NCBI RefSeq assembly: GCF_014648635.1
Contig: NZ_BMRM01000019.1
Location: 1 to 64,000 of the forward strand
From: Streptomyces cinerochromogenes
Lineage (GTDB): Bacteria; Actinomycetota; Actinomycetes; Streptomycetales; Streptomycetaceae
Direction: 5' to 3'
DNA: 64,000 nucleotides
Part shown: positions 1 to 8,295 of the stretch, one piece after another
Layout: each line of letters begins with the position of its first letter
Position numbering within the stretch: position 1 is the stretch's first letter
Translations under genes and position numbers: made by a program
The notes under the pieces: model-generated
What the model saw: only the letters and a program-made list of their open reading frames with translations
What the model was told of the DNA's origin: nothing
The model's database searches: none

Positions 1-73
1 AATGTCGTCAATCTCCGCGGCCGTCCTCACTCTGGAGCGGCAGCGCTGAAAGACCTCACTGATCGATGGGCTG

Positions 74-589
74 GTGAAGGTCGTCCGCAGGGACGTCGAC
101 GGCCGCGAGAGGCTGCTGAGCTTCCGCGGGCCCGGCGAGGTGCTGGGCGACATGGCGGTGCAGAACGGCAGGGCCCGGCTCGCCGACGTACAGACCATTA
201 GCGTGTGCGAAGTCGCATCGATTCCCGCGGCCGTCTTCCGGAGCTTCGTCGTCCGGCACGATCTCCCCGGCCGGCTGGCCTGCCTGGCGAACGACCGCCT
301 GTGGGAGCAGACCGAGGCCGGCGAGGGAGACCTCGACCAGCGGCTCGCGGGAACCCTGCTGCGCCTGGTGGCCATGTCCGGCGACCGCGCCTTCCGCCTC
401 ACCCGGAGGGAACTCGCCCAGCACCTCGGGGCGGGCCGCAACTCCGTCAGCGACGCGCTGCGGCGCCTGGGCCCGGGCTGCGTCCGGGCCGACAAGACCT
501 GCATCGAGGTCGTCGACGCGCGCCGGCTGCACGAGGCGCTGCGGCGGCCCCGGCCCGGCCGGCCGCCCGTCCCCTCCGGCAGGCAGTGA
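74..589 (+). CDS. Crp/Fnr-family regulator, N-terminally truncated
   Basis: The readable protein is 171 aa from a GTG. It covers the end of a cyclic-nucleotide-binding fold (residues 1-60, including LLSFRGPGEVLGDMAV) and a C-terminal Crp-type winged helix (about 100-150, with FRLTRRELAQHLGAGRNSVS as the recognition region). Family members are normally about 220-240 aa, so the first strands of the sensor barrel are missing. An in-frame TGA at 47-49 lies just upstream, so the gene cannot simply be extended left. It is either a 5'-deleted remnant or a frameshifted gene whose start lies outside the window. DNA binding could survive, but ligand sensing is doubtful. It lies 150 bp upstream of a nucleotidyl-cyclase-like gene on the same strand, which is suggestive of a sensor/second-messenger pairing but not proof. 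Confidence 0.6.
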   Translation: MKVVRRDVDGRERLLSFRGPGEVLGDMAVQNGRARLADVQTISVCEVASIPAAVFRSFVVRHDLPGRLACLANDRLWEQTEAGEGDLDQRLAGTLLRLVAMSGDRAFRLTRRELAQHLGAGRNSVSDALRRLGPGCVRADKTCIEVVDARRLHEALRRPRPGRPPVPSGRQ

Positions 590-738
590 CGGCCGTCACT
601 CCTCCTGCGCACTGAGCGTGCACTGCCCCTCTCCCGGAGTGGCGAAGCTCGGAGAGCGCCCTCACCGGCGCCCCCCTGACCGCCGGTACCGGACCTCGCC
701 CGTCCCGGTACCGGCGGGCCTTCGCAGAGGAGAGAGCC

Positions 739-1641
739 ATGCACAGCGACCGTTCCGGGCTGCCCGCGACCTCGGCGGCCCCGTACTCCCGCAGCCGCCC
801 GCTCCCGCCGTACCGCGGGATCCTGGCCGTGGACCTGAAGGGCTTCACCGAGCGCCCCGCCATCGACCACGAAGTGGTCAGCCGCGCGGTGCCCGACCTC
901 CTGAGGATCTCGCTCGGACGCGCCGGACTGGCGCGGCTGTGGACCGACCGGCTGTTCCCCGCCACCACCGGCGACGGCTACGTCCTGGGCTTCGACCCCG
1001 CGTTGACGCCCCTGGTGATCCACCCCTGGCTGGACACCCTGCAGGACGTCGTCGCCGAACTGAACGTCCACGCCCTCGGCACGGCTCCGCTGCGGCTGCG
1101 GGTCGGTCTGCACATCGGTCCGCTGCCCGACACGGCGGACGCGTTCGGCGGCAACGGGACCGCCCGTACCGACACGCACCGGCTGCTCGACTCCCGTCCG
1201 GTCAGGGCCGTGCTGGCCGCGCACAGCGAGAACATCACGCATGTGGCGGCCATCCTCTCCGACCGGTGCTACCAGGACGCCGTCGCCTCCGGGTACACCG
1301 GACGCCACCGCGACTGGTTCCACGAGGTGCCGGCGACCGTCGACGGCAAGGCGTTCGCCCAGCGGGCCTGGCTGTACGTGCCCTCCCCCTCCGGGCCGCC
1401 GCCCGGCCGGACCGCTCCGGCGGACGGCACCACACCGGCGGACGGCACCCCTGCGGGGGACGGCAGCGCTCCGGCGGGACGGGAGGGCACCGGCTCGGCA
1501 ACCGGCCGGCACCGTGCCGTCACCAGCGTGCTCCGTGCCGAGCGGGGCATCATCAACACCGGTTCCGTCCACGGCGGCCAGCACCTGGCCAACCTGGACG
1601 GGTCCGTCCGCCCCGGCCCGGAGGGCGGCCATGACGACTGA
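739..1641 (+). CDS. Nucleotidyl-cyclase-like (class III fold) protein
   Basis: 300 aa, with a good AGAGGAGAG leader before the ATG. The N-terminal ~210 residues resemble a class III adenylate/guanylate cyclase catalytic domain: VDLKGFTER carries the first metal-binding Asp (D32), TTGDGYVLGF carries the second (D79), and LRVGLHIGPL matches the late core strand. The usual Asn/Arg transition-state motif is replaced by a THRLLDS segment, so activity and nucleotide specificity cannot be assumed. Residues 210-265 are a low-complexity Pro/Gly/Ala linker. The C-terminus has INTGSVHGGQ (from residue 272), a short peptide repeated in the next protein. The gene overlaps the following NTPase gene by 11 bp, so the two are probably translated together. 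A conflict or second-messenger role is inferred from this layout; the fold assignment is from motifs only. Confidence 0.65.
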   Translation: MHSDRSGLPATSAAPYSRSRPLPPYRGILAVDLKGFTERPAIDHEVVSRAVPDLLRISLGRAGLARLWTDRLFPATTGDGYVLGFDPALTPLVIHPWLDTLQDVVAELNVHALGTAPLRLRVGLHIGPLPDTADAFGGNGTARTDTHRLLDSRPVRAVLAAHSENITHVAAILSDRCYQDAVASGYTGRHRDWFHEVPATVDGKAFAQRAWLYVPSPSGPPPGRTAPADGTTPADGTPAGDGSAPAGREGTGSATGRHRAVTSVLRAERGIINTGSVHGGQHLANLDGSVRPGPEGGHDD

Positions 1642-3823
1642 CCTCGACTCGGACGGCGTCCTCGACGCCCTTCCGCCCGGACTCGTCCAGGACCGGGGCC
1701 TGGTCGTCATCGCACCGAACGGCTCGGTCAACACCGGTACCGTGCACGGCGGTCAGCGGTACACGGCGACGGACTCCCCCGCCGAGGTACCCCTGGTGCG
1801 CCAGGGCCCGGTACGGGCGAAGGACCTCCAGGCGGCCCGGGGCCGCTTCGCCCGGCCCCCCGGCTACACCACCGGCCTCGACGCGCTGGACTCCTCCGGC
1901 GTCCTGTTCGTCCTCGGAGCGCCCGGCACCGGCCGGCAGACGCTGGCGCTGAACCTCCTGGCGCACGGCCACGCCGAGCCCGTACTGCTCCAGGTCGACG
2001 GGACGGTGGACCTGGCGCACTGGCGGCCCCGGCCCCGCGGAGTGCACGGCTACCTGGTGATGAACCTGGCCGACCCGCTCTCCCTGCGGCCCTGGGACGT
2101 CTCGCGGCTGGAGGCGGAGACGGAGAAGGCCGGTGCCCGGCTGGTCGTCGTCCTGCGGGAGACCCCGGGTCTGGCACGGGTCCTGGAGGACCGCCTGGAC
2201 GTGCGGGTGCTGCGGCACCGGCCGCCCGACCCGGGGGAGGTCTTCTCGCTCCACTTCGCGAGCCTGTGCCCGGACTCCCAGGAGCGCTCCCGTCGGCGCC
2301 GCCGGGTGGGGCAGGAGACCCTCGCGGCACTGCTGCCGACCGGGCTGCCGCCCGGCAGGGCGGTGCGGGTGGCCGAGGCCCTGGCCCGTCCCGGACCGGA
2401 GGGGCGGGCGAGTGGCGCCGAACTGACGGCCGGGCTCGCCGCGGCCGAGGCCGCGCGGCTGGTCTCGGCGGCGGACGACAGTCCCGCGCTGCTGGCCCAC
2501 CTGCTCTCGGTCTGCGTCCACCAGGGACTGCGCCGGAACACGGTCCTCGGCCGGGCGACGGAACTGCTCGCCCTGATCCGCGCCGACCACGGCCCCGTGA
2601 CCCCGCCGACGGCGCCGCCGCCGTACGACGGTGGCGCGGGCCGGGCGGCGCTCGCCCTGCCGGGTCACCCGGATCCCCGGCCGGCGGCCGGCCTCCCGGA
2701 TCGCGCGGATCCCCGGCCGGCGCTCGCCCTGCCGGATCGCGCGGATTCCCGGCCGGCCCTCACCGCCGCCGCGGTCGAACCGCCGGCCGAGATCGCCGCG
2801 GTGTGCGCGGTCCGCGAGGACGGCGACGGTGACCCGGTCATCGCCTTCCTGTGGCCCGCCGTGGGCGAAGCCGTCTGGGACGAGGTGTGCCGTGCACGGT
2901 CCCCGTGGCTGCCGCTGCTGCACGTCTGGCTCGGCGCGGCCGGGGACGAGGAGCAGGCGGAACGCGCGGGGCGCGCGCTGGCCGCCCTGGCCGTGCGCAC
3001 CGCCGGGCGCAGTCTCGGTCTCCTCGCGGACCTGGTCCGTACCGGGCCGGCCGCCGCCGAGGTCGCGGGCCGTGCTCTCGCCGCGTCGTCCCGCCTCCCC
3101 CCGGCCGCCGCCACGGCGCGGGCCCTGCTGGAGGAATGGAGCGGCGCGCCCGAAGCGTCGCTGCGCGCCACGGTCGCGGTCGCGTGCCGGCCCGACGCGG
3201 ACGGGCTGCCCGCCGAGGACGCCATGCGGCTGCTGCGCCGGGTGGTGGACGCGATCGGCGACGGGGACGCCGCGGCGACGGCCCTGCACGTGTCGCAGAC
3301 GCTCCTCCTCCGGTTCTCCGCCGGGACGCACCGGACCCGGGCGGTCATCGTGCGTGACCTGGCCGTCTGGGCGAGCGTGGAGGACGTAGCGGGGTTGCTG
3401 GCCGCCCTCGCGTTCCCCGCGCTCGTCGCCGACGACTGCGACTGGTTCGGCGGCCGGCTGTCCTCACAAGAGGCGTTCGGCGAGACCGGGGGCGCCGGGG
3501 AGCCCGGGAAGTTCGGGGAGGAGGACGTCGCGGGCCCGGTCGTCGCCCTCGTCGGTGCCGCCCTGGACGAGGCTTCGGCCTATCCGGCGATGCGGGACGC
3601 GCTGTTGATGTGGTGCGCCGGGGCGGCCGGCGTACCCGGACGCACCCGGCAGCTCGACGAGTTGTTCGCCCGGCTCGTCGACAGCCGCCGCCCCGGGTTC
3701 CTGCGGCTGCTGCTGTCGATCGAGCGGGCGGCCGAGACCACTCCCGGCAAGGCGCTCGCCGAACGGTCCCTCGCCCGATGGCGCGGCGGACCCGCCCCTG
3801 CCGCCGCCGACCCGGCCGAGTGA
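1631..3823 (+). CDS. P-loop NTPase-like protein with NTGTVHGGQ peptide
   Basis: 730 aa from the ATG inside the end of the cyclase-like gene. Residues 34-42 read NTGTVHGGQ, nearly identical to the C-terminal peptide of the upstream protein. Residues 92-104 (LFVLGAPGTGRQT) form a Walker-A-like loop, but the usual Lys is Arg, followed by Gln before Thr. A hydrophobic strand, ARLVVVLRE, could be a Walker B region without the usual acidic pair. The middle (residues 340-375) is a three-fold 12-residue repeat. The C-terminal half is a helical Ala/Leu-rich region without recognisable motifs, possibly an HEAT/TPR-like superstructure. The architecture recalls STAND-type switch ATPases of bacterial conflict systems, but the altered P-loop means nucleotide hydrolysis is uncertain. 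No catalytic effector domain is visible. Confidence 0.6.
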   Translation: MTTDLDSDGVLDALPPGLVQDRGLVVIAPNGSVNTGTVHGGQRYTATDSPAEVPLVRQGPVRAKDLQAARGRFARPPGYTTGLDALDSSGVLFVLGAPGTGRQTLALNLLAHGHAEPVLLQVDGTVDLAHWRPRPRGVHGYLVMNLADPLSLRPWDVSRLEAETEKAGARLVVVLRETPGLARVLEDRLDVRVLRHRPPDPGEVFSLHFASLCPDSQERSRRRRRVGQETLAALLPTGLPPGRAVRVAEALARPGPEGRASGAELTAGLAAAEAARLVSAADDSPALLAHLLSVCVHQGLRRNTVLGRATELLALIRADHGPVTPPTAPPPYDGGAGRAALALPGHPDPRPAAGLPDRADPRPALALPDRADSRPALTAAAVEPPAEIAAVCAVREDGDGDPVIAFLWPAVGEAVWDEVCRARSPWLPLLHVWLGAAGDEEQAERAGRALAALAVRTAGRSLGLLADLVRTGPAAAEVAGRALAASSRLPPAAATARALLEEWSGAPEASLRATVAVACRPDADGLPAEDAMRLLRRVVDAIGDGDAAATALHVSQTLLLRFSAGTHRTRAVIVRDLAVWASVEDVAGLLAALAFPALVADDCDWFGGRLSSQEAFGETGGAGEPGKFGEEDVAGPVVALVGAALDEASAYPAMRDALLMWCAGAAGVPGRTRQLDELFARLVDSRRPGFLRLLLSIERAAETTPGKALAERSLARWRGGPAPAAADPAE
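2648..2755 (+). repeat. 36-bp in-frame tandem repeat, three copies
   Basis: Three contiguous 36-bp units (2648-2683, 2684-2719, 2720-2755) encode ALALPGHPDPRP, AAGLPDRADPRP and ALALPDRADSRP. Each unit contains CGGATCCCCGGCCG or a one-base variant. The repeat sits in a Pro-rich linker of the P-loop protein and keeps the frame, so copy number could vary without destroying the gene. Confidence 0.85.
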
Positions 3824-3879
3824 GCCGCGCCAAGCGGGCCACGCCGAGTGGGCCGCGCCAAGCGTGCCACGCCAAGCGG
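3824..3879. repeat. 28-bp imperfect tandem duplication
   Basis: Immediately after the P-loop gene stop, a 28-bp unit beginning GCCGCGCCAAGCG occurs twice (3824-3851 and 3852-3879) with a few substitutions. It lies in the 130-bp spacer before the next gene. No terminator hairpin was recognised in it. Confidence 0.7.
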
Positions 3880-3956
3880 GCGCCGAGTCGGCCGCGCTCG
3901 GTGTCCCCCACCTTCTCGACCAGGCGTCCCCGACCCTCATGACCAGGAGAACCACG

Positions 3957-4676
3957 ATGACGTCACCTCCGTACTCCGCCCTCTTCACCCGCGTGGAGCG
4001 GGACCTGCGCAGCCGGGAGCCGCTCACCGGGCTCCGGCTGGACGACGGATCCGGGGCCCCGGGCACCGCCCTGACCCCCGCCGAGGCACGCCCCCTGCTC
4101 TACGACCGCTCGGCGCCGGCCGCCCAACGGGCCTCGCTGTGGCACCAGATCGCCGCGCTGGCCCGGGCGGACACGGACGGGAACGGCTGGCGGCTGGGCG
4201 CGGTGTGGCTGGGGCTGCCCGGTCTGCGCCGCCACGCCTTCGCCCTCGTCCACCGGTTCGGCGCCGACCGTGACGACGTCGAGGCGGAGTTGCTCACCGC
4301 CTACCTGGAGACGCTGCGGACGATCGAGCCGTGCACCCCCGACCCCGGATCCGTCCTGCTGCGCTCGGCGTGCACCCGCGCCTGGAAGGCCGTCGGCAAG
4401 GCGCGGCCGGAGAGGACCGTGGAGGACATCCAGTACACGGTCGGCTCCCGGCGCGACCGGGGCGCCCTGTGGCAGGCGGAGTTCGGGGGCCGCGACCGGC
4501 CGGACGGCCTCGCCGCCACCCTGCGGATCACCCTCCCGGCCGACCGGGCGGAGGGCGTCCGGATCGGCGCCCTCGCCCGGGAATGGGGGCTGACCGCACG
4601 GGTCGCCGGGGCCGGCCGGTTCCAGCGGGGCCGCAGGGTCGGCACGCTGTCCCTGCGCTCCCGGAGCCGCGGATGA
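3957..4676 (+). CDS. Conserved-type unknown, possible sigma-like helical protein
   Basis: 239 aa from the ATG that follows AGGAGA by 7 nt; upstream ATGs lack a leader. I do not recognise the family with certainty. The segment HRFGADRDDVEAELLTAYLETL (about residues 103-124) resembles the acidic, helical region 2 of sigma-70-type factors, and the protein is otherwise helix-rich with a basic C-terminal tail (RFQRGRRVG). It overlaps a small helix-turn-helix gene by 4 bp (ATGA), so the pair should be co-translated. A joint regulatory role is inferred. No catalytic motif, membrane segment or signal peptide is visible. Confidence 0.55.
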   Translation: MTSPPYSALFTRVERDLRSREPLTGLRLDDGSGAPGTALTPAEARPLLYDRSAPAAQRASLWHQIAALARADTDGNGWRLGAVWLGLPGLRRHAFALVHRFGADRDDVEAELLTAYLETLRTIEPCTPDPGSVLLRSACTRAWKAVGKARPERTVEDIQYTVGSRRDRGALWQAEFGGRDRPDGLAATLRITLPADRAEGVRIGALAREWGLTARVAGAGRFQRGRRVGTLSLRSRSRG

Positions 4677-4945
4677 CCGGGCGCGCGCAGACCCCCCTGA
4701 CCTTCCGGGAGGTGCTGGACCTGCCGGTCAGTGTCGACCTGAGGACGGCGGCCAGGGCGTACGGCATGTGCATGGCCACGGCCTACCGGCTGGTCGCCCT
4801 CGGCACCTTCCCCTGCGAGACCGTGCGGGTCGGCCGCCGGCACCGCGTCCTCACCGCCCATCTGCTGACCTCGCTGGGCATCGAGGAACGGCCCGTCTAC
4901 GCCGACGACCTCGGCGACGGCGTGGCGCTGACCCTCTTCGACTGA
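4673..4945 (+). CDS. Small helix-turn-helix DNA-binding protein (excisionase/BldC-like)
   Basis: 90 aa, starting inside the stop of the preceding gene (ATGA overlap). Residues 20-60 fit the MerR/excisionase-type winged helix: VDLRTAARAYGMCMATAYRL as helix-turn-helix, then GTFPCETVRVGRRHRVLTA as the wing and following strand that typically reads the binding site. Such small proteins act as excisionases or as promoter-binding regulators. There is no integrase or attachment site nearby, so a regulatory partner role for the co-translated upstream protein is more likely than excision. Confidence 0.65.
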   Translation: MTGRAQTPLTFREVLDLPVSVDLRTAARAYGMCMATAYRLVALGTFPCETVRVGRRHRVLTAHLLTSLGIEERPVYADDLGDGVALTLFD

Positions 4946-4984
4946 GCCGCACCGGGCGGGGCGGGCCGGCCCCGCCCGCGGCCC

Positions 4985-5080
4985 CTCCCCCCTTCCGCCT
5001 TCCGCCTTCCGCCTTCCGCCTTCCCCTGCCGTCCTTTCCCCCCTTCCCTCCCCTTCCCTTCCTTTCCCTTCCCTCTGTCA
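4985..5080. repeat. Polypyrimidine tract with CCTTCCG tandem units
   Basis: About 95 nt of the plus strand are almost entirely C and T, beginning with four to five CCTTCCG units and followed by CCTTCCC variants; only a few G residues interrupt it. It occupies the spacer between the HTH gene and the NDT-like gene and ends directly at the AGGAGG ribosome-binding site (5080-5085). Such strand-asymmetric tracts can adopt triplex structures and are prone to slippage. Confidence 0.8.
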
Positions 5081-5094
5081 GGAGGTACTTCGTC

Positions 5095-6156
5095 ATGCCC
5101 ACCTGTCTCGTCCTGGGACCCACGGCGCTCTTCCACGAGGAGGTCGTACGGCCCGTCTGCGAGGAACTGGAGCTGTCCCTGATCCGGGCCGACCAGCTCG
5201 CCGATCCCAGCCCGCTGGGCGAACGGCTCATGCGTCACCTGGTCGAGGAGGACGTGGTCGTCGCCGATCTCACCGGGGGCCATCCGGCCGTGGTGCTCGG
5301 GCTCGGGATCCGGCACGCCACCGGCCGGAGCGCGGTCCGGCTGGGGCAGGCCGGCACGGTGCCGGCGGATCTCGGCGCGCTCCCGGCCATCGAGTTCCCG
5401 CCGCTGCCCGGAGGCCGGGCCGAGGCGCGGGCCCTGCTGCGGGCGGCCCTCGCCGAGGAGCTGGGCCTGGTCGAGGAGCTGGGACTGGCCGGGGACCTGG
5501 GTCTCGCCGGGGACCTGGGTCTGGCCGCCGCACCGGCCGGGGACGGCGGCCGTGGCGAGGCCGGGGACGAGCCGGCCGAGGACCCTGCCGCACTCGAGGA
5601 GAGCGGTCCCGGTCTGCTGGACCTGGCGGTCGCGGCCGAGACCGAGATGGAGGCGATGGCCGAGGACATGGCGATGGTCGAGGCGGCCTTCCTGGACCTG
5701 GGCGCGATGGGCGAGCTGTTCACCGAGGACGTGGTGCGGGCCAATATGCCGGGCACCCCGATGAGCGCTCGGCTGGCCGTCGTCAACCGGTTCGCCAAGT
5801 CCATCGAGGGTCCCTCGGACGAACTGGAGGCGGCGGCCTGGCGCCTGGCCTCGCGGATGGAGCTGACGATCGGCGCGCTGCGGGCCTTCCTGGAGTGGGC
5901 CGGGAGCACCCCCCGCTCCGAGTGGCCCGACTTCGTGGACGCCCAGCTCGACCAGGTGATCGAACAGACGCGGGAGATGCGGGAGTCGGCCACCGGCGTC
6001 GAGGAATTCGGGCCCATGCTCCTGTTCCTCGGCAGGACCAGCAGCCGGATGCGCGGGCCGAGCCGGAAGATCGCCGCCGCGCTCCGGACGCTGCTGGGGA
6101 TCCTGTCGCCGATGGAGGAGTGCGCCCGCATGGCCCACATGCTGAAGCAGGCCTGA
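5095..6156 (+). CDS. Nucleoside 2-deoxyribosyltransferase-like sensor protein
   Basis: 353 aa, start supported by AGGAGG 9 nt upstream. Residues 1-120 have a Rossmann-like NDT/TIR-type fold: MPTCLVLGPTALFHEEVVRP at the first strand, and VVVADLTGGHPAVVLGLGIRHA (54-75) matching the ADLT...NVFYELGxAH signature. The position of the catalytic Glu in YELG is Gly (G69), so glycosidase or transferase chemistry is doubtful and a sensor role is more likely. Residues 120-160 are a low-complexity linker with repeated LGLAGD units. The C-terminal 190 residues are helical and acidic, without recognised motif; they resemble scaffold or effector-associated regions only in a general way. It is transcribed away from the HTH pair. 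Confidence 0.6.
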   Translation: MPTCLVLGPTALFHEEVVRPVCEELELSLIRADQLADPSPLGERLMRHLVEEDVVVADLTGGHPAVVLGLGIRHATGRSAVRLGQAGTVPADLGALPAIEFPPLPGGRAEARALLRAALAEELGLVEELGLAGDLGLAGDLGLAAAPAGDGGRGEAGDEPAEDPAALEESGPGLLDLAVAAETEMEAMAEDMAMVEAAFLDLGAMGELFTEDVVRANMPGTPMSARLAVVNRFAKSIEGPSDELEAAAWRLASRMELTIGALRAFLEWAGSTPRSEWPDFVDAQLDQVIEQTREMRESATGVEEFGPMLLFLGRTSSRMRGPSRKIAAALRTLLGILSPMEECARMAHMLKQA

Positions 6157-6309
6157 CCGCCGTACCGCACCGCCCGGCCCGGGCGGCCGGGACGGCGGGG
6201 TCCGGGCCGGCGCGGTGCGTGGCGAGCCGTCCGGTGCGTCCGGTGCGTCCGGGAACACCCCGGCCGGGCCGGACGTTGATCTCGTGCGGCAGGAACGGAG
6301 GCGCGGGAA

Positions 6310-7374
6310 GTGCACGGTGAGTACAAGGTGCCCGGCGGCAAGCTCGTCGTCGTGGACGTGGACGTCGAGGACGGCGTGCTGCGGCGGGTGCGCGTGGCGG
6401 GGGACTTCTTCCTGGAACCGGACGAGGCGCTGGACGCGGTGAACGGCGCGCTGGAGGGCGCCCCCGCGGACACGGACGCGGCGGGGCTGGCCGCGCGGAT
6501 CGACGCTGCGCTCCCCGCGGGGACGGTGATGTACGGCCTGACCTCGGAGGGCGTCGGCATCGCGGTGCGCCGGGCGCTCGCACACGCCACGGACTGGACG
6601 GACTACGACTGGCAGCTGATCCACGAGGTCCCGCAGCCGCCGGCCCTGCACATGGCGCTGGACGAGGTGCTGACCGCCGAGGTGGCCGCGGGCCGGCGGC
6701 CACCGACACTGCGGGTGTGGGAGTGGGGCGCCCCGGCGGTGATCATCGGCAGCTTCCAGTCGCTGCGCAACGAGGTGGACCCGGAGGGCGCGGCCCGGCA
6801 CGGCATCGAGGTGGTGCGGCGGATCTCCGGCGGCGGCGCGATGTTCGTGGAGCCGGGCAACACGATCACCTACTCGCTGTCGGTGCCCGAGTCCCTCGTC
6901 CAGGGCCTGTCCTTCCAGGACAGCTACGCCTATCTCGACGACTGGGTGCTGGGCGCCCTCGGCGACATGGGCATCCGCGCCTGGTACCAGCCGCTGAACG
7001 ACATCGCCACGGACCAGGGCAAGATCGCGGGCGCGGCGCAGAAGCGGATCCTCGGGCCCGACGGCGGCCCCGGCGCGGTGCTGCACCACGTGACCATGTC
7101 GTACGACATCGACGCGGACAAAATGGTCGAGGTGCTGCGGATCGGGCGGGAGAAGCTGTCCGACAAGGGGACGAGGAGCGCGAAGAAGCGGGTCGATCCG
7201 CTGCGGCGGCAGACGGGGCTGCCCCGGGAGGCCGTCATCGACCGGATGATCGAGTCCTTCCGCGCGCGCTACGGCCTGGCGCCGGGCAAGGTGACCGACG
7301 CGGAACTGGCCCGCGCGGAGGAGCTTGCGCGCACCAAGTTCACCTCTCCGGAGTGGACGGCGAGGGTGCCGTAG
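6310..7374 (+). CDS. lplA: Lipoate-protein ligase A family protein
   Basis: 354 aa from a GTG preceded by GGAGG. Lipoate-protein ligases attach lipoate, via lipoyl-AMP, to the E2 and H proteins of 2-oxoacid dehydrogenases and glycine cleavage. The protein has an accessory domain first (residues 1-95, as in ligases whose C-terminal accessory domain has moved to the front) and then the catalytic BPL/LplA domain. Visible motifs are RRISGGGAMF (170-179) for the lipoyl-AMP loop, and DQGKIAGAAQ with the conserved Lys at 238. The HxxG usual after the SGGG loop is EPGN here. Length fits the family. It stands alone between accessory genes and looks like a housekeeping salvage gene. Confidence 0.9.
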   Translation: MHGEYKVPGGKLVVVDVDVEDGVLRRVRVAGDFFLEPDEALDAVNGALEGAPADTDAAGLAARIDAALPAGTVMYGLTSEGVGIAVRRALAHATDWTDYDWQLIHEVPQPPALHMALDEVLTAEVAAGRRPPTLRVWEWGAPAVIIGSFQSLRNEVDPEGAARHGIEVVRRISGGGAMFVEPGNTITYSLSVPESLVQGLSFQDSYAYLDDWVLGALGDMGIRAWYQPLNDIATDQGKIAGAAQKRILGPDGGPGAVLHHVTMSYDIDADKMVEVLRIGREKLSDKGTRSAKKRVDPLRRQTGLPREAVIDRMIESFRARYGLAPGKVTDAELARAEELARTKFTSPEWTARVP

Positions 7375-7557
7375 CCGGCGAACGGCGGGCAGGGGCGCAG
7401 GAGATAAAGGGCAAAGCCGGACAGCGGGCGCAGGCCGTCGTGACCGCTCGGGCACGGAGAGCGTTGGCACTTCCGCCCCACAGGCAGTCATGTGACACTG
7501 TCGTCCCCGTCCACCATGCGGACCCCTCCGCACCCCCTCCCCCACGAGAAGTGCGCC

Positions 7558-8229
7558 GTGCGTTCCCTTCCTCTGCCGCTCACCCTCACCGCGCGTCTGT
7601 CGCCGGTCGCGGTGCTCGCCTGCGCCGGCTGGGCGCTGTCGTCCGGGCCGGCCGCGCCGCCGGCCGCGGCCGGGCACCAGACGGCCCAGAAGGCGCCTGC
7701 CGCGTCCTCCGCCACCGCCCCCTCGTCGTCCTCCGGGGCCACGAAGACCTACTCCGCCGCGCCCTCCCCCTGCGCCGCGGTACCTGCGGCCACGGTCAAG
7801 TCGCTGGTGCCGGGCGCGAAGACGGCCGGCAAGGAGATCCCGTCCACCGACACCGCGCTGCGCCGCACCTGCTCCTGGAACGCCCTCAAGGGCTACGACT
7901 ACCGCTGGCTCGACGTGTCGTACGAGATCGTCGACTCGGACGAGGCGGCCGGGAAGGAGTACGGGCAGCGGGTCGCCGAGAAGAGCGGCGGCGGGGCGGT
8001 GCCGGGGCTCGGGGACAGCGCCTACTCCGTCGTGAACCTCACCACGGAGGACGAACAGCAGACCCGTGAGGGCGTGGTGATGGTCCGTGCCGCCAACGCC
8101 CTCGTCATCGTCACCTACAACGGCAGCGACTTCGAGACCAAGAAGGCCCCCGCCACGGACGAGATCAACAAGGGCGCCATCAAGGCCGCGAAGTCAGCGG
8201 TGGCCGCGCTGGGCGGCGGCCAGGACTGA
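7558..8229 (+). CDS. Secreted lipoprotein, DUF3558-like
   Basis: 223 aa from the GTG at 7558. This start gives a short signal sequence MRSLPLPLTLTARLSPVAVL followed by AC, a plausible lipobox (VLAC). An alternative start 66 bp upstream would bury the signal behind 22 extra residues. After a Ser/Ala/Pro-rich stalk, the globular part has two Cys residues (SPCAAVP and RRTCSW) and the motifs GLGDSAY and VTYNGS, typical of the actinobacterial DUF3558 lipoproteins, which are of unknown function and presumed to sit on the outer face of the membrane. No partner gene is evident; the next gene is convergent. Confidence 0.7.
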   Translation: MRSLPLPLTLTARLSPVAVLACAGWALSSGPAAPPAAAGHQTAQKAPAASSATAPSSSSGATKTYSAAPSPCAAVPAATVKSLVPGAKTAGKEIPSTDTALRRTCSWNALKGYDYRWLDVSYEIVDSDEAAGKEYGQRVAEKSGGGAVPGLGDSAYSVVNLTTEDEQQTREGVVMVRAANALVIVTYNGSDFETKKAPATDEINKGAIKAAKSAVAALGGGQD

Positions 8230-8277
8230 GCGGTACGGCGGCACCCGGGCCGGAGCGGTACGGGGGCACCCGGGCCG
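8228..8277. repeat. 25-bp direct repeat between convergent genes
   Basis: Two adjacent 25-bp copies beginning GAGCGGTACGG (8228-8252 and 8253-8277) differ at a single base. They fill most of the 66-bp gap between the lipoprotein gene and the convergent FHA gene. A partial third copy of the palindromic GTACGG element follows at 8283. The repeat may serve as a bidirectional terminator region, but this is inference. Confidence 0.75.
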
Positions 8278-8295
8278 GAGCCCGTACGGAGGTGC

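Noticed and set aside
4897..7677. A 926-codon open frame on the minus strand
   Set aside because: It runs antisense to the NDT-like and lplA genes, is composed of His/Arg/Gly/Pro-rich shadow translation and has no domain; it is a GC-bias artefact.
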